Positions 8,801 through 17,619 of a stretch of DNA of 64,000 nucleotides are shown here, piece by piece (the stretch's first letter is position 1; each line of letters opens with the position of its first letter). The position numbers and the translations under genes are program-made. The stretch lies in assembly GCF_049347105.1 (NCBI RefSeq), contig NZ_CP186334.1, forward strand, positions 5,270,001 to 5,334,000, in the 5' to 3' direction. This DNA comes from Gaoshiqia hydrogeniformans. Its GTDB lineage: Bacteria; Bacteroidota; Bacteroidia; Bacteroidales; Prolixibacteraceae. The notes under the pieces are model-generated. The model had not been told where the DNA came from, did no database searches, and saw only the letters and a list, made by a program, of their open reading frames with translations.

Positions 8801-9184
8801 ATGTCACTGATTATTGAAGAAAAGGATTTGCAGAAGTTCATCATGGTTGGCGACCGGGTGCTGATCAAGCCCAAAAACCCGATGGGACAAACCCAATCGG
8901 GCCTGTATTTGCCTCCATCGGTACAGGAAAACGAAAAAGTACACAGCGGGTACGTCGTGAAAACAGGACCTGGCTATCCGATACCGGCGATGACCGATGA
9001 AGAGGAACCCTGGAAAGAAAAGAAAAGCGAAGTAAAATATGTCCCCTTGCAGGCACAGGCAGGCGATCTGGCCATTTACCTGCACAAAAGCGGCTTCGAA
9101 ATCGAGTTCAACAAAGAAAAGTATATTATTCTCCCCCACTCGGCCATCATGATGATTATTCGGGATGAGGACTTGTTTAAATAA
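8801..9184 (+). CDS. GroES-like co-chaperonin with an internal insertion
   Basis: The 127-residue protein begins with a GroES fold: GDRVLIKPKNPMGQTQSGLYLP, with the mobile-loop motif T-x-SGLYLP near residues 31-38, then SGYVVKTGPG. The end IILPHSAIMMII also fits Cpn10. Between them lies a charged insertion (about residues 63-80, with DEEEPWKEKK) that ordinary 95-residue GroES lacks. There is no groEL next to it. It could be a divergent co-chaperonin in addition to a standard groES elsewhere. Whether it binds GroEL is inference. Confidence 0.75.
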   Translation: MSLIIEEKDLQKFIMVGDRVLIKPKNPMGQTQSGLYLPPSVQENEKVHSGYVVKTGPGYPIPAMTDEEEPWKEKKSEVKYVPLQAQAGDLAIYLHKSGFEIEFNKEKYIILPHSAIMMIIRDEDLFK

Positions 9185-9363
9185 TTACAAATCGAAGTTT
9201 AAACAAGCTATTTCAATCCGATAATTTACAATTTTTAAATAATTAGATGCTTTTTATTTCAATTTATAAGAAAACAATCCGCGAAATAAGTTTTTTTAAT
9301 ATATTGCAGCCGATTTTACTGAATTAAATACAAATAAGTACCTGAAAAGTTAAATTACTGATA

Positions 9364-10656
9364 ATGAATCCACAAGCTGAAGAATTAAATCGGGTGATTC
9401 GCGAAAAGAACCCTGTCGTCTATGATCTGCTCTCCCTGAAAGGTAAAAATATCTTTTTCCCGAAAAAAGGAATCCTTGGCCAAACGGCCGATGCCAAAGG
9501 AACACGAATCAACGCGACCATTGGCGCAGCGGTTGAAGACAATGGTTCGCCCATGCGTTTGGAAAGCATCGAAAGCAACGTCAGGCTCGATCCTTCGCTG
9601 GTTTTTCCTTATGCCCCGAGTTTTGGACGCCCCGATATCCGGGCGCGCTGGAAAAGCATGATTTATGAGAAAAACCCGTCGATCGGCAACCAGGCGCTTA
9701 GCCTTCCGGTGGTGACCAACGCCCTGACACATGGCGTAAGCATGGCCGGTTACCTGTTTGTTGACGAGGGAGACAAAGTCATTGTTCCCGATTTGTTTTG
9801 GGGAAATTACAACCTGATTCTGAACCACGCTTACGGCGCCGAATTGCAAAAATATAAGTTGTTTGACGGAGATCGGATGGATATGGATGCCTTTAAAGCC
9901 AGCCTCGAAGTTGGCGGAATTGGTAAGAAAATCCTGATCCTGAACTTCCCGAATAACCCGACCGGTTATTCGCCAACAGTGGATGAAGCAAAAGCAATTA
10001 CCCAAATCATCAAAGAATCAGCCGAAAAAGGAAATAAAATTGTCATTTTCTCGGATGATGCCTATTTTGGGCTGGTGTACGAAAACGGGGTGGAAACCGA
10101 AAGTATTTTTGCACAGCTCTGTGATTTACACGAAAATGTACTGGCCCTTAAAATTGATGGTCCAACCAAAGAAGACTATGTATGGGGCTTCCGGGTGGGT
10201 TTCATGACCTACGGAATTAAAGGCGGCGATGCGGAACTTTATGCTGCATTAGAAGCCAAAACCGCCGGCGCTGTCCGCGGAAATATTTCCAATGCGGCCA
10301 ATATTTCACAATCGCTTTTACTGGCCGCCTTCGAAAACCCGGCCTATAAAGAGCAAAAGGCCGCCAAGCTCGGTATCATGAACGAACGCTATGTCGCGGT
10401 TAAAGAAGCCCTGAACGACAATAAGTATAACGAGTATTTCACGGCATTGCCTTTCAACTCGGGTTACTTTATGTGTGTTCAGCTGGCCGACGGCCTGGAT
10501 GGCGAACTGATCCGTAAAATTCTGATCGAGAAATACAGTATCGGGATCATTAACCTGAGCAATGTTATTCGGGTTGCTTTCTCTGCGGTGGCAGCGTCTG
10601 ACGTGAAAGAGCTGTTTGAGGGCATTTACAACGCCTGCAAAGATTCGAAAAATTAA
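9364..10656 (+). CDS. PLP-dependent class I/II aminotransferase
   Basis: This 430-residue fold-type I aminotransferase shows NFPNNPTGY (substrate/PLP loop), SDDAYFG (D231 pairs with the pyridine nitrogen, Y234 with O3') and TKEDYVWGFRVG. In the last, K269 lies six residues before G275 and eight before R277, the spacing of the PLP lysine in aspartate aminotransferases. It belongs to a less common subgroup, as the N-terminal part (MRLESIESN) is not the usual one. The amino acid used cannot be named. A 179-bp AT-rich gap precedes it and an intrinsic terminator follows. Confidence 0.82.
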   Translation: MNPQAEELNRVIREKNPVVYDLLSLKGKNIFFPKKGILGQTADAKGTRINATIGAAVEDNGSPMRLESIESNVRLDPSLVFPYAPSFGRPDIRARWKSMIYEKNPSIGNQALSLPVVTNALTHGVSMAGYLFVDEGDKVIVPDLFWGNYNLILNHAYGAELQKYKLFDGDRMDMDAFKASLEVGGIGKKILILNFPNNPTGYSPTVDEAKAITQIIKESAEKGNKIVIFSDDAYFGLVYENGVETESIFAQLCDLHENVLALKIDGPTKEDYVWGFRVGFMTYGIKGGDAELYAALEAKTAGAVRGNISNAANISQSLLLAAFENPAYKEQKAAKLGIMNERYVAVKEALNDNKYNEYFTALPFNSGYFMCVQLADGLDGELIRKILIEKYSIGIINLSNVIRVAFSAVAASDVKELFEGIYNACKDSKN

Positions 10657-10681
10657 GCCATTACAAATAAGTTGAGTCTGT

Positions 10682-10715
10682 AAAGCCGTTTGTCGTTTGA
10701 TAAACGGCTTTTTTA
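10682..10715 (+). terminator. Intrinsic terminator of the aminotransferase gene
   Basis: A perfect 10-bp stem (10682-10691 with 10702-10711, AAAGCCGTTT/AAACGGCTTT) has a 10-nt loop and runs into T's ending near 10715. It starts 26 bp after the aminotransferase stop codon. Its 3' half is shared with a 50-bp repeat. Confidence 0.85.
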
Positions 10716-10755
10716 TTGTCGTTGCAGCATGTATACCCTGAAAAACAGGAATATC
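10706..10755. repeat. 50-bp direct repeat, copy 1 (copy of a gene 3' end)
   Basis: It matches 11090-11139 at 48 of 50 bases. In copy 2 this sequence is the 3' end of the membrane-protein gene; here the same reading frame would give FFRVYMLQRQ then stop, instead of FFMVYMLQRQ. The similarity ends abruptly on both sides. It looks like the remnant of a duplication. Confidence 0.9.
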
Positions 10756-11089
10756 TGGACCTGTATTCAGTGTCACTCTGCGAAACTTTGCGGCCTCATG
10801 GCGTCCTCTGCGTTAAAAAGTGCCTGAGTGCCTGAGTGGCAAAGTAACAAAGTAAAAGGCGGCTTGCTTCCGTTGTCCCTTCTCCCGTCTCCGGTAATTG
10901 CTCCGTGCTCTCCGCCCCATGCCGTATTTCGCCTTCGTGTTTAAATCTTCTTCTGTCGGCCCGGGCGGGTGCGGCGCATAAGTCCCGGGCGTTCTCCCGT
11001 CTCCGGTCTCCGTTAATTGATCATTACAGCATGGAGCTTGGGGCTTGGGCTTGGGCTTGGACTTGCTCTCTGCGAACTTTGAGCTTCTT
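10756..11089. repeat. Intergenic mosaic of short direct repeats
   Basis: No gene is supported here. The stretch is made of short repeated words: CTCTGCGAAACTTTG (10776-10790) and a near copy at 11068-11081; TTCTCCCGTCTCCGGT at both 10880-10895 and 10992-11007; GTGCCTGA twice near 10820-10836; and a run of GGGCTTGG-type units at about 11036-11060. Such degenerate intergenic words are seen in many environmental bacterial genomes. The origin is unknown. Confidence 0.7.
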
Positions 11090-11139
11090 GGCTTTTTTAT
11101 TGCCGTTGCAGCATGTATACCATGAAAAACAGGAATATC
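11090..11139. repeat. 50-bp direct repeat, copy 2 (3' end of membrane-protein gene)
   Basis: This is the partner of 10706-10755 (48/50 identical). It contains the last 14 codons and stop of the adjacent minus-strand gene, so it is probably the original copy. Confidence 0.9.
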
Positions 11140-11483
11140 GCAAGCCCAACCAATGCCATATTGATTATTCTAGCCAGCGACGCTTTGTAAAAACCCAGTA
11201 TCAATCCGCATAAGCCGGTCAGCCCGGCAATTTGAAGTCCAAAAAAGAAACTGAGCGCTTTGGTTTCGGCCGGGACCGGCTGCCCGGGTATGACTTCCTG
11301 AACCGGGATTTGCCCGCTGCTGATCACCCATAACGAAAAAATACCCAGCAGGGCAAAAAGCAGCTGCCCTGCCTGCAAAAGCCGTTTTTTACGTTCAACC
11401 CATGAAAAAATGATCAGGGCGATGGCAGCAAAAAGCAACCACTGCGTGCTGGTAGTCAATGTTAAAAATGCCTGGCGGTCCAT
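11097..11483 (-). CDS. Small four-helix membrane protein of unknown function
   Basis: The 128-residue protein (start MDRQAFLTLTTS) has four hydrophobic segments, roughly residues 10-28, 37-55, 79-98 and 106-124, with a basic turn WVERKKR after the first. I do not recognise the family; the four-helix Bacteroidota DUF4293 group is a possibility. The start is fixed by the promoter: an in-frame TTG at 11501 lies inside the -7 box TATATTTG on the minus strand, so translation most likely begins at the ATG at 11483 with a short leader. The 3' end is duplicated at 10706-10755. Confidence 0.65.
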   Translation of the reverse strand: MDRQAFLTLTTSTQWLLFAAIALIIFSWVERKKRLLQAGQLLFALLGIFSLWVISSGQIPVQEVIPGQPVPAETKALSFFFGLQIAGLTGLCGLILGFYKASLARIINMALVGLAIFLFFMVYMLQRQ

Positions 11484-11616
11484 GTTTCTTGATTTTTGCA
11501 AATATAAACAAAGTAGCCGTATTCAGTCGCAGAATTCAGTCGCGGTTTTACTCAGTATTTGTAGCAGCAAGTGCTTACTCCGACGCAGACGGATTCAAGT
11601 TTCAGGCTCCATGCTG

Positions 11617-11658
11617 CAATGACCAATTATCCAATGACCAATGGCCAATGAGTAATGG
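11617..11658. repeat. Degenerate CCAATGA heptamer repeats
   Basis: Repeated units CAATGA, CCAATTA, CCAATGA, CCAATGG, CCAATGA and GTAATGG run head to tail with small changes. This type of short-word repeat occurs between genes in other bacteria, notably cyanobacteria. No function is evident. Confidence 0.75.
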
Positions 11659-11731
11659 GTAAAACCCTGCTGATCAACATAAAAACTTACTTATTAGGGA
11701 ATTATTTAGCCTTATAAGGCGAAACACGTTA

Positions 11732-11811
11732 GCAAAGGCTGCTAAACTGTATAGCCAAGGCTGCTAAAGTATCTCGCAAAGGCTGCTAATCAGCGTGGCC
11801 AAACCTGACAG
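11732..11811. repeat. 22-bp tandem repeat, three clear copies plus one decayed
   Basis: GCAAAGGCTGCTAA occurs at 11732-11745, GCCAAGGCTGCTAA at 11754-11767 and GCAAAGGCTGCTAA at 11776-11789, each exactly 22 bp apart. A weaker fourth copy in register begins at 11798. The spacing of about two helix turns would place the units on one DNA face. Confidence 0.85.
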
Positions 11812-11815
11812 GTTT
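11801..11815. repeat. Small palindrome AAACCT-GAC-AGGTTT
   Basis: A perfect 6-bp inverted repeat with a 3-nt spacer directly follows the tandem array. I recall similar AACCTGxCAGGTT elements scattered in Bacteroidota genomes; that link is from memory and not tested. Confidence 0.5.
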
Positions 11816-11912
11816 AAATATCTCTGCGGGTGTGGTTAAAAACCGCACCTTGCTTACAGCGTTGGATCGGACAGGATAACCCACGCCATTATGCAGGAGA
11901 GACAGGTTGGTT

Positions 11913-14900
11913 TTATTTTCTCCGTATTTTGCCGGCATTGATCCATTGATCAACCGATCCGTTTTCAAACGGAACCAGGAAGAAGCTGTACGTATGTGTT
12001 TCCTGCCCGCTCATGGTATATTTCCGTTGCGGACGGGCGCCCCAGCTGTCGTCGCCGCCCAGGCCGCGTTGCCCCAGGTCGATGTTCAACTGCACCAAAT
12101 CGCGTTCACGAATATCATGAATGTGTTTACTGCCGTTCACCTCAGGGATTCCGTCGATCCGGTATTCCGGTTCCAGCCCGCTGTTTCCTTCATAATCCAG
12201 ACCGGCGGTGGTATCAAAATCTTCGTTCAGCATGTGCAACGCGCTTATACCAAGTCCGGTTTTTTGATTCGCAGCCACCACCAGTAACCCGTTTCCTTTT
12301 TCATTACTCAAGGCCATCCAACGAACGTCGGTTTTGTACCCGTTTTCCTGCGGACGAACATACGGTACGTACTGTTCGCTCACGGTCGACCGGTACAGGC
12401 CAATAAATGCCGACGCTTTCCGGTCGACATAGTTTTCCCAGGGGCCGCGACCATAAAAGCTGATGTTTTTATACTCGGCCGGAAGCTGCATCGACATGCC
12501 CACGCGGGGAATATCGGCTTTGTAATCGCTGGCCGCGAGGGTATTCGATACGTTTACCACCCCGTTGCCTGCAATTTCGTAAATACTTTCGAAGGTGGTA
12601 TTCACCCCGGGCAAATGATAGCTGACCAGAAGCCGGACCCGGTTCATAGCAGTTTTTTCGGCCTTCAGTTCAGTCACCTCTGAAAACAGCGAAGCCTTTT
12701 TCCATTCCAGGTTGTTGAATTGCATCCGGTTTCCAAAATCGTTATCGGTGGGAGCCCGCCAGAAATTCGGTTTAGGCCCTTTCCCCTCGTTCAGCAACTC
12801 AACACCCCGGTATTCATACGAAACCATCCGGCCTTCGGCTTTACTGAAAACCAGGCGGAACAAATCATTCCACACGGCAACCTGACCCGGTTCTTCTTTC
12901 AGGTTCAGAGCGTCGCCGTTATCAGGCTCAACAGCAACTGCCCGGTACAAATGATCGAGATGAAGCTGCTCACGAGCCACTTCAAATCCTTTCGGCAGCA
13001 AGCCCCAGGCACTTTTCAGGGTGGCCGACATCTCAACAAAATATTCAGTATTTCCCTCCACAACGATCTCCGTTAACGGAATGCGAATCAGTTTTCCGGT
13101 ATGCGTTTCAATATCCAGATCGTTCAATTCAACGGTTTTCAACGTCTTTCCATCTGCTTTAATTTTAGCCGTGAAGTTGAAAGCGCTCAGGTTTGTGAAA
13201 TCATACAGGTTTTCGACAAACACCCTCAGCTCATTATGATGATTCACACCTTCCGCTTTGAAATTGATAAACTCGTGCGCTTTTTTCACCTCGTACAGGG
13301 CAGGTTGCGGACTGCGGTCGGGAAAAACAAGGCCATTATTCAGGAAGGAGTTGTCGGTTGGCATATGCTCGCCGTAATCACCGCCGTAAGCATAAAAACG
13401 TTCTCCTGTTTCACTTGTTTTCCAAATCGACTGATCGACCCAGTCCCATATAAAACCACCCTGCAGATTGTCGTACAATTCAATCACATCCCAGTAATCC
13501 TGAAAATTACCGGTGCTGTTCCCCATCGCGTGGGCATATTCGCTGGGAATAAAAGGGCGGTCGGTTTTTCGCTTGCCCACGTACTCGAAAAAAGCGGGCG
13601 ACGGATACTGCGGCACCAAAATATCGGTGTTCCAGTCCATATCCAGAATACTACCGTCGTCATCTTTATAAGGACGCTCATACTGCACCGGGCGTTTTTG
13701 AGTGTCAGCATCTTTCATGGCCCGGTAGCCGGTATAGAAATTTATTCCGTTACCAGCCTCATTCCCCATGCTCCAGATAATCACCGAAGGATGATTCTTA
13801 TCGCGTTCAACCATGCGGACCATGCGGTCAACATGTTGTTTTTCCCATTCAGGCCGTTTGGCCAGCGAATGTTCGCCGTAATACATGCCGTGAGATTCAA
13901 TATTGGCCTCATCCACCACGTAAATGCCATGCTCATCGCAAAGCTCGTAAAAACGGGCATCGCGCGGGTAATGACTCAGGCGAACAGCATTGATGTTATT
14001 CTCTTTCCACAGGCGAATGTCTTTCATGATCACTTCTTCGCTCATCACATGCCCTGTCTCCGGATCGGTTTCCTGCGTGTTTACGCCTTTCAGGGTAATA
14101 CGCCGGCCGTTGACCAGCAACAATCCGTTTTTGATTTCAACTTTCCGGAAACCAATCTTCGTAGCAACGGCCTCCAGCGTCTGGCCTTTTTTATCCTGAA
14201 GATGGAGCAGCAGTGTGTATAAACGGGGATGTTCGGCGCTCCACTGCCCGACATTTTCAAGAATCAATTCCGGGAACGAGACCGAAAGCCCGGCTTGTAC
14301 GCCGGGGGTCACTACCCGGGTTGCCGTTGAAACAACCACATTGGCAGCATCTTTCAACTCATAGCTTAGTTTTAGCTGTCCGGATTTGGGCAGATGATTC
14401 TGAAGATCGACATTCAGCAGGAAAATTCCGTTTTGATAAGCGCCGTCGAGCGTGGCAACCGCTTCAAAATCGCGGATACGCACCTTGGGCTGGGCGTAAA
14501 TATAAACACTGCGTTCAATCCCGCTGATCCGCCAAAAGTCCTGGCATTCCAGGTACGATCCGTCAGTCCAGCGGAAGATTTGCAAGGCAATCGTATTTTT
14601 CCCTTTTTGAAGATAAGGAGTCAGGTTGAACTCGGCGGGCAGTTTGCTGTCCTGCGAATAACCAACGTAATGGCCGTTCACCCAAACAAAGCCCCCCGAC
14701 TTCATCGCTCCGATATGCAAAAAGATTTCTTTTCCGTCCCAGTCGTCAGCAAGTATAAAATCGCGGCGATACGAACCCACCGGGTTATAATCGTGCGGCA
14801 CCTTGCCGGGATTTTTCGGATAAATGCGGTCCGTAAATTCCATTTCGGGCGATACCGGAGCTTTATAGTCGGCAAACTCGTACTGGTGATTGACATAAAT

Positions 14901-15254
14901 GGGAATGCCGTAGCCCTCCACTTCCCAGTTCGAAGGCACTTTAAGGTCATCCCAGTGGTCCACCGTTTCATCCGGATTCATGAAGGTGAGCGGACGGTCG
15001 TTGGGCGAGCGGACCCAGTTGAATTTCCAGGTGCCGTCGAGGTATTGCCTGGCCGATGTTTCGCGGGCATCGAAACGTAAAGCTTCCTGCACGGAAACAG
15101 AAGAAACGAACGAGGCATGTGCCGGTTCCTTATGTTCGCCAATCATCTGAATATTTTCGGCATATTCCCAGACCTGCTTAACCGGATCGGGGGTTTGGGG
15201 AAAAACCGTTAAAACGGCAAAAACGAAAGTAATGAGTAGTAGTATGGGCTTCAT
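11913..15254 (-). CDS. Secreted GH2 beta-galactosidase (LacZ-type)
   Basis: It is predicted to remove terminal beta-galactose. The 1113-residue protein has a signal peptide (MKPILLLITFVFAVLTVFPQ), then the GH2 sugar-binding domain, an immunoglobulin-like domain, the TIM barrel and a C-terminal beta-galactosidase small-chain domain. The acid/base is E499 in IIWSMGNEAG and the nucleophile E572 in PFIPSEYAHAMGN. Where E. coli LacZ has N-R-H-E-H-H, this has GVNTQETDPETG, so subsite residues differ. It is last in a three-gene run after GH109 and GH20 (26-bp gap to GH20). It probably acts on galactose-capped hexosamine glycans in the periplasm. Confidence 0.92.
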   Translation of the reverse strand: MKPILLLITFVFAVLTVFPQTPDPVKQVWEYAENIQMIGEHKEPAHASFVSSVSVQEALRFDARETSARQYLDGTWKFNWVRSPNDRPLTFMNPDETVDHWDDLKVPSNWEVEGYGIPIYVNHQYEFADYKAPVSPEMEFTDRIYPKNPGKVPHDYNPVGSYRRDFILADDWDGKEIFLHIGAMKSGGFVWVNGHYVGYSQDSKLPAEFNLTPYLQKGKNTIALQIFRWTDGSYLECQDFWRISGIERSVYIYAQPKVRIRDFEAVATLDGAYQNGIFLLNVDLQNHLPKSGQLKLSYELKDAANVVVSTATRVVTPGVQAGLSVSFPELILENVGQWSAEHPRLYTLLLHLQDKKGQTLEAVATKIGFRKVEIKNGLLLVNGRRITLKGVNTQETDPETGHVMSEEVIMKDIRLWKENNINAVRLSHYPRDARFYELCDEHGIYVVDEANIESHGMYYGEHSLAKRPEWEKQHVDRMVRMVERDKNHPSVIIWSMGNEAGNGINFYTGYRAMKDADTQKRPVQYERPYKDDDGSILDMDWNTDILVPQYPSPAFFEYVGKRKTDRPFIPSEYAHAMGNSTGNFQDYWDVIELYDNLQGGFIWDWVDQSIWKTSETGERFYAYGGDYGEHMPTDNSFLNNGLVFPDRSPQPALYEVKKAHEFINFKAEGVNHHNELRVFVENLYDFTNLSAFNFTAKIKADGKTLKTVELNDLDIETHTGKLIRIPLTEIVVEGNTEYFVEMSATLKSAWGLLPKGFEVAREQLHLDHLYRAVAVEPDNGDALNLKEEPGQVAVWNDLFRLVFSKAEGRMVSYEYRGVELLNEGKGPKPNFWRAPTDNDFGNRMQFNNLEWKKASLFSEVTELKAEKTAMNRVRLLVSYHLPGVNTTFESIYEIAGNGVVNVSNTLAASDYKADIPRVGMSMQLPAEYKNISFYGRGPWENYVDRKASAFIGLYRSTVSEQYVPYVRPQENGYKTDVRWMALSNEKGNGLLVVAANQKTGLGISALHMLNEDFDTTAGLDYEGNSGLEPEYRIDGIPEVNGSKHIHDIRERDLVQLNIDLGQRGLGGDDSWGARPQRKYTMSGQETHTYSFFLVPFENGSVDQWINAGKIRRK

Positions 15255-15280
15255 CTGATTGGCGTTATCCTGTTCTTTTG

Positions 15281-17572
15281 TTAATAGGTATAATTTTCGG
15301 GATTAATCCGGGTGAATTTTTCATCGCCACCCTTTTTATATTCGACCACAAAATGGTTCCACGATTGCGGAAATCCGCCGATGTTGTTGTTCAAATAAAT
15401 AATTTTAACCGGATGTTTTCCTTTTTCAAGCGCGATCATGGCATTGTTGCGCGAAAAGCGTTTGACTTCACCGTCGTTATTGATCAGCAATTTTTCACCT
15501 ATAAGAAATTGGTCGAAATTGGTTTGAAACTCGTAAACACCGTCCTCTGCTATCTCGATATAACCGGTGAGGACCGCTCCGGTAGGATCCTGATAATCAT
15601 TAATCTTAGCAAGCGTTTCTTTCGTCAAGGTCATATCTGTCCAGGCATCAACCGACTCGATATCTTTCACCGATGTAAAATAGCCTTTCGCATACTGTCC
15701 TTTCAATCCGGTTCCTGTGGTCTGTACCGTTACAGCAGGAAGCAAATCCTGTTTCTCAACCTGAATCGTCCGCACCCGGCTCATTTTACCACTGTTCAGC
15801 ACCGAACGGATTTTAACGGTGGCATTTTCGGTGAAAACAAGCGGCGACTCATACACGGCCGAATTCAAATCCGGCTCCTGCCCATCCAGGGTATAAACCA
15901 TCTTCACCGGGCGGGTTGTTGTAAATTCGAGCGTGGCCTCATCGGTGAAAGCCACCTGGTTTACCGGACCTTCGGGAAGCGGAATGTGGTAATTAATCCC
16001 GTGATAATCCAGACGCTCAAACTGCGGATCCATCCGTCGCAGGAAATCGGTGTAATCTTTGTTGGCTTTTTCGGTCCAGCCAACTTCGGCCAGGGCAATG
16101 ATACGCGGATAAATGCGGTATTCAAACATTTCGGGTGTATACAGGTACTCCGACCACACGTTTCCCTGGGTTCCCAGCACATGTTTGGCTTTTTCGCCAT
16201 CCAACTCAGCCGGAACAGGATCGTATCCGTATGATTCTTCGAGGGTGGTATACCCGCCAATGGCCACCGGCTCAACCTGACTGCTTCCCTGGTAATGATC
16301 GAGGTAAACCCAGTTTCCCGGGGTCATCACCACATCGTGTCCTTGCTGAGCGGCTTCAATCCCTCCGGCTTCACCCCTCCACGACATGACCGTAGCCGAA
16401 GGAGCCAATCCGCCTTCCAGAATTTCGTCCCAGCCAATCATTTTCTTCCCGTGAGCCAGCAACACTTTTTCGATACGCTGAACAAAATAACTTTGCAACT
16501 CGTGTTCGTCTTTTAAACCTTCCCGGCGAATCCGTTTTTGACAATCGGGACATTTTTTCCAGCGATCTTTGGGGCATTCGTCGCCGCCAATATGAAAATA
16601 TTCGTAAGGAAACAAAGGCACCACTTCGTTAATGATATCTTCCAGAAACTGAAAGGTTTCATCCTTTCCGGCGCAATACACATCAGGTTCGACCCCCCAA
16701 ACATTGCGGACCCGGAACGGCCCCCCGGTGCACGAAAGCTGCGGATAACCCACCAATGCGGCGAGCGAATGGCCGGGAAGTTCAATTTCGGGAACGACAT
16801 CGATAAAACGCTCCGCTGCATAAGCCACCACTTCTTTCACTTCTTCCTGGGTATAAAATCCACCATACTTCGAACCATCGCCCAAAATACGGACAGAGCC
16901 AAGTTCAGTCAGTTTCGGGTATTTTTTGATCTCGATACGCCAGCCCTGGTCTTCGGTCAGGTGCCAGTGAAATGTGTTCATTTTGAACAAGGCCATCACG
17001 TCCAGTTGTTTTTTAATGAATTCAACCGGCACAAAATGACGGCACACATCGAGGTGCATCCCGCGCCACACAAACCGCGGCTGGTCCGTGATCTGAACGC
17101 AAGGCATGGTCCAGTTCACCCGAGTTACAGGCTCGGGGCTTTCAATAGCTGAAGGGAGTAATTGAAGCATCGTCGCCAAGCCGTAAAAAGCGCCTCTTGC
17201 CGTGCCGGCTTTTACCGTCACTCCCTGTGGTTCAACCAGCAGTTCGTAAGCCTCGGCTCCACCAACCAGAGCCGGATCCAGCTCGACAGCAATAAAATTC
17301 TTTTTGGGTTTCTCGCCGGCTACCTTTAAACTGAAACCGGCAGCCCGGCTAAAACGCTGGTTGATCAAGGCAACGGCTGCCGTCAGGCTTTCATCTTCGG
17401 AGACAACAAAAACTGTCCGCGAGTTGACCGTGAACGATCCTTCCTGCTGAGTCAGTTCATTTGGTTGCGGAACAATCGCGATCGTCAGATCCTGGCTTTG
17501 GTTGTTGTGATTGCAGGCTCCAAAAGCCAACAGAATGGCCAGTACCGGAATAAAGTTTTTTAAGATGTACAT
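15281..17572 (-). CDS. GH20 beta-N-acetylhexosaminidase lipoprotein
   Basis: It is predicted to release terminal GlcNAc or GalNAc by substrate-assisted catalysis. The 763-residue protein has a lipobox (LLAFGAC, C20), the GH20b domain, and the GH20 barrel from about 160 with RGMHLDVCRHF, HWHLTEDQGWR and the catalytic pair D331-E332 in HIGGDECPK. After the barrel come a short beta domain with a YTLDGQEPD motif and a C-terminal PA14-like sandwich (about 610-763) that may bind sugar. It lies between the GH109 and GH2 genes with gaps of 47 and 26 bp, so the three form one operon. Confidence 0.93.
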   Translation of the reverse strand: MYILKNFIPVLAILLAFGACNHNNQSQDLTIAIVPQPNELTQQEGSFTVNSRTVFVVSEDESLTAAVALINQRFSRAAGFSLKVAGEKPKKNFIAVELDPALVGGAEAYELLVEPQGVTVKAGTARGAFYGLATMLQLLPSAIESPEPVTRVNWTMPCVQITDQPRFVWRGMHLDVCRHFVPVEFIKKQLDVMALFKMNTFHWHLTEDQGWRIEIKKYPKLTELGSVRILGDGSKYGGFYTQEEVKEVVAYAAERFIDVVPEIELPGHSLAALVGYPQLSCTGGPFRVRNVWGVEPDVYCAGKDETFQFLEDIINEVVPLFPYEYFHIGGDECPKDRWKKCPDCQKRIRREGLKDEHELQSYFVQRIEKVLLAHGKKMIGWDEILEGGLAPSATVMSWRGEAGGIEAAQQGHDVVMTPGNWVYLDHYQGSSQVEPVAIGGYTTLEESYGYDPVPAELDGEKAKHVLGTQGNVWSEYLYTPEMFEYRIYPRIIALAEVGWTEKANKDYTDFLRRMDPQFERLDYHGINYHIPLPEGPVNQVAFTDEATLEFTTTRPVKMVYTLDGQEPDLNSAVYESPLVFTENATVKIRSVLNSGKMSRVRTIQVEKQDLLPAVTVQTTGTGLKGQYAKGYFTSVKDIESVDAWTDMTLTKETLAKINDYQDPTGAVLTGYIEIAEDGVYEFQTNFDQFLIGEKLLINNDGEVKRFSRNNAMIALEKGKHPVKIIYLNNNIGGFPQSWNHFVVEYKKGGDEKFTRINPENYTY

Positions 17573-17619
17573 ATTCGAATGATTTACAGATTGAAGAATA
17601 TTTGGTATGATTTTAATTC

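Larger units (their letters stand above)
11502..11912. other. Repeat-rich intergenic stretch
   Basis: No coding region is supported. It holds the promoter side of the small membrane-protein gene, a 10-bp word ATTCAGTCGC repeated at 11521 and 11534, the CCAATGA-type repeat (11617-11658), the 22-bp tandem repeat (11732-11811) and a small palindrome (11801-11815). The rest shows nothing clear. Confidence 0.6.

Noticed and set aside
11732..11811. CRISPR-like array
   Set aside because: The repeat unit is 22 bp with only a few bases between copies and no unique spacers; it is a simple tandem repeat.
10657..11912. Insertion-sequence remnant
   Set aside because: No transposase fragment, terminal inverted repeats or target-site duplication could be found; only short-word repeats are present.
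13101..14222. Long plus-strand open frame (373 codons) inside the GH2 gene
   Set aside because: It lies antisense to a full-length GH2 enzyme with intact catalytic motifs and has no recognisable domain of its own.
15278..16234. Plus-strand open frame (318 codons) inside the GH20 gene
   Set aside because: Antisense to the GH20 coding sequence, whose motifs are all present; the translation shows no family features.
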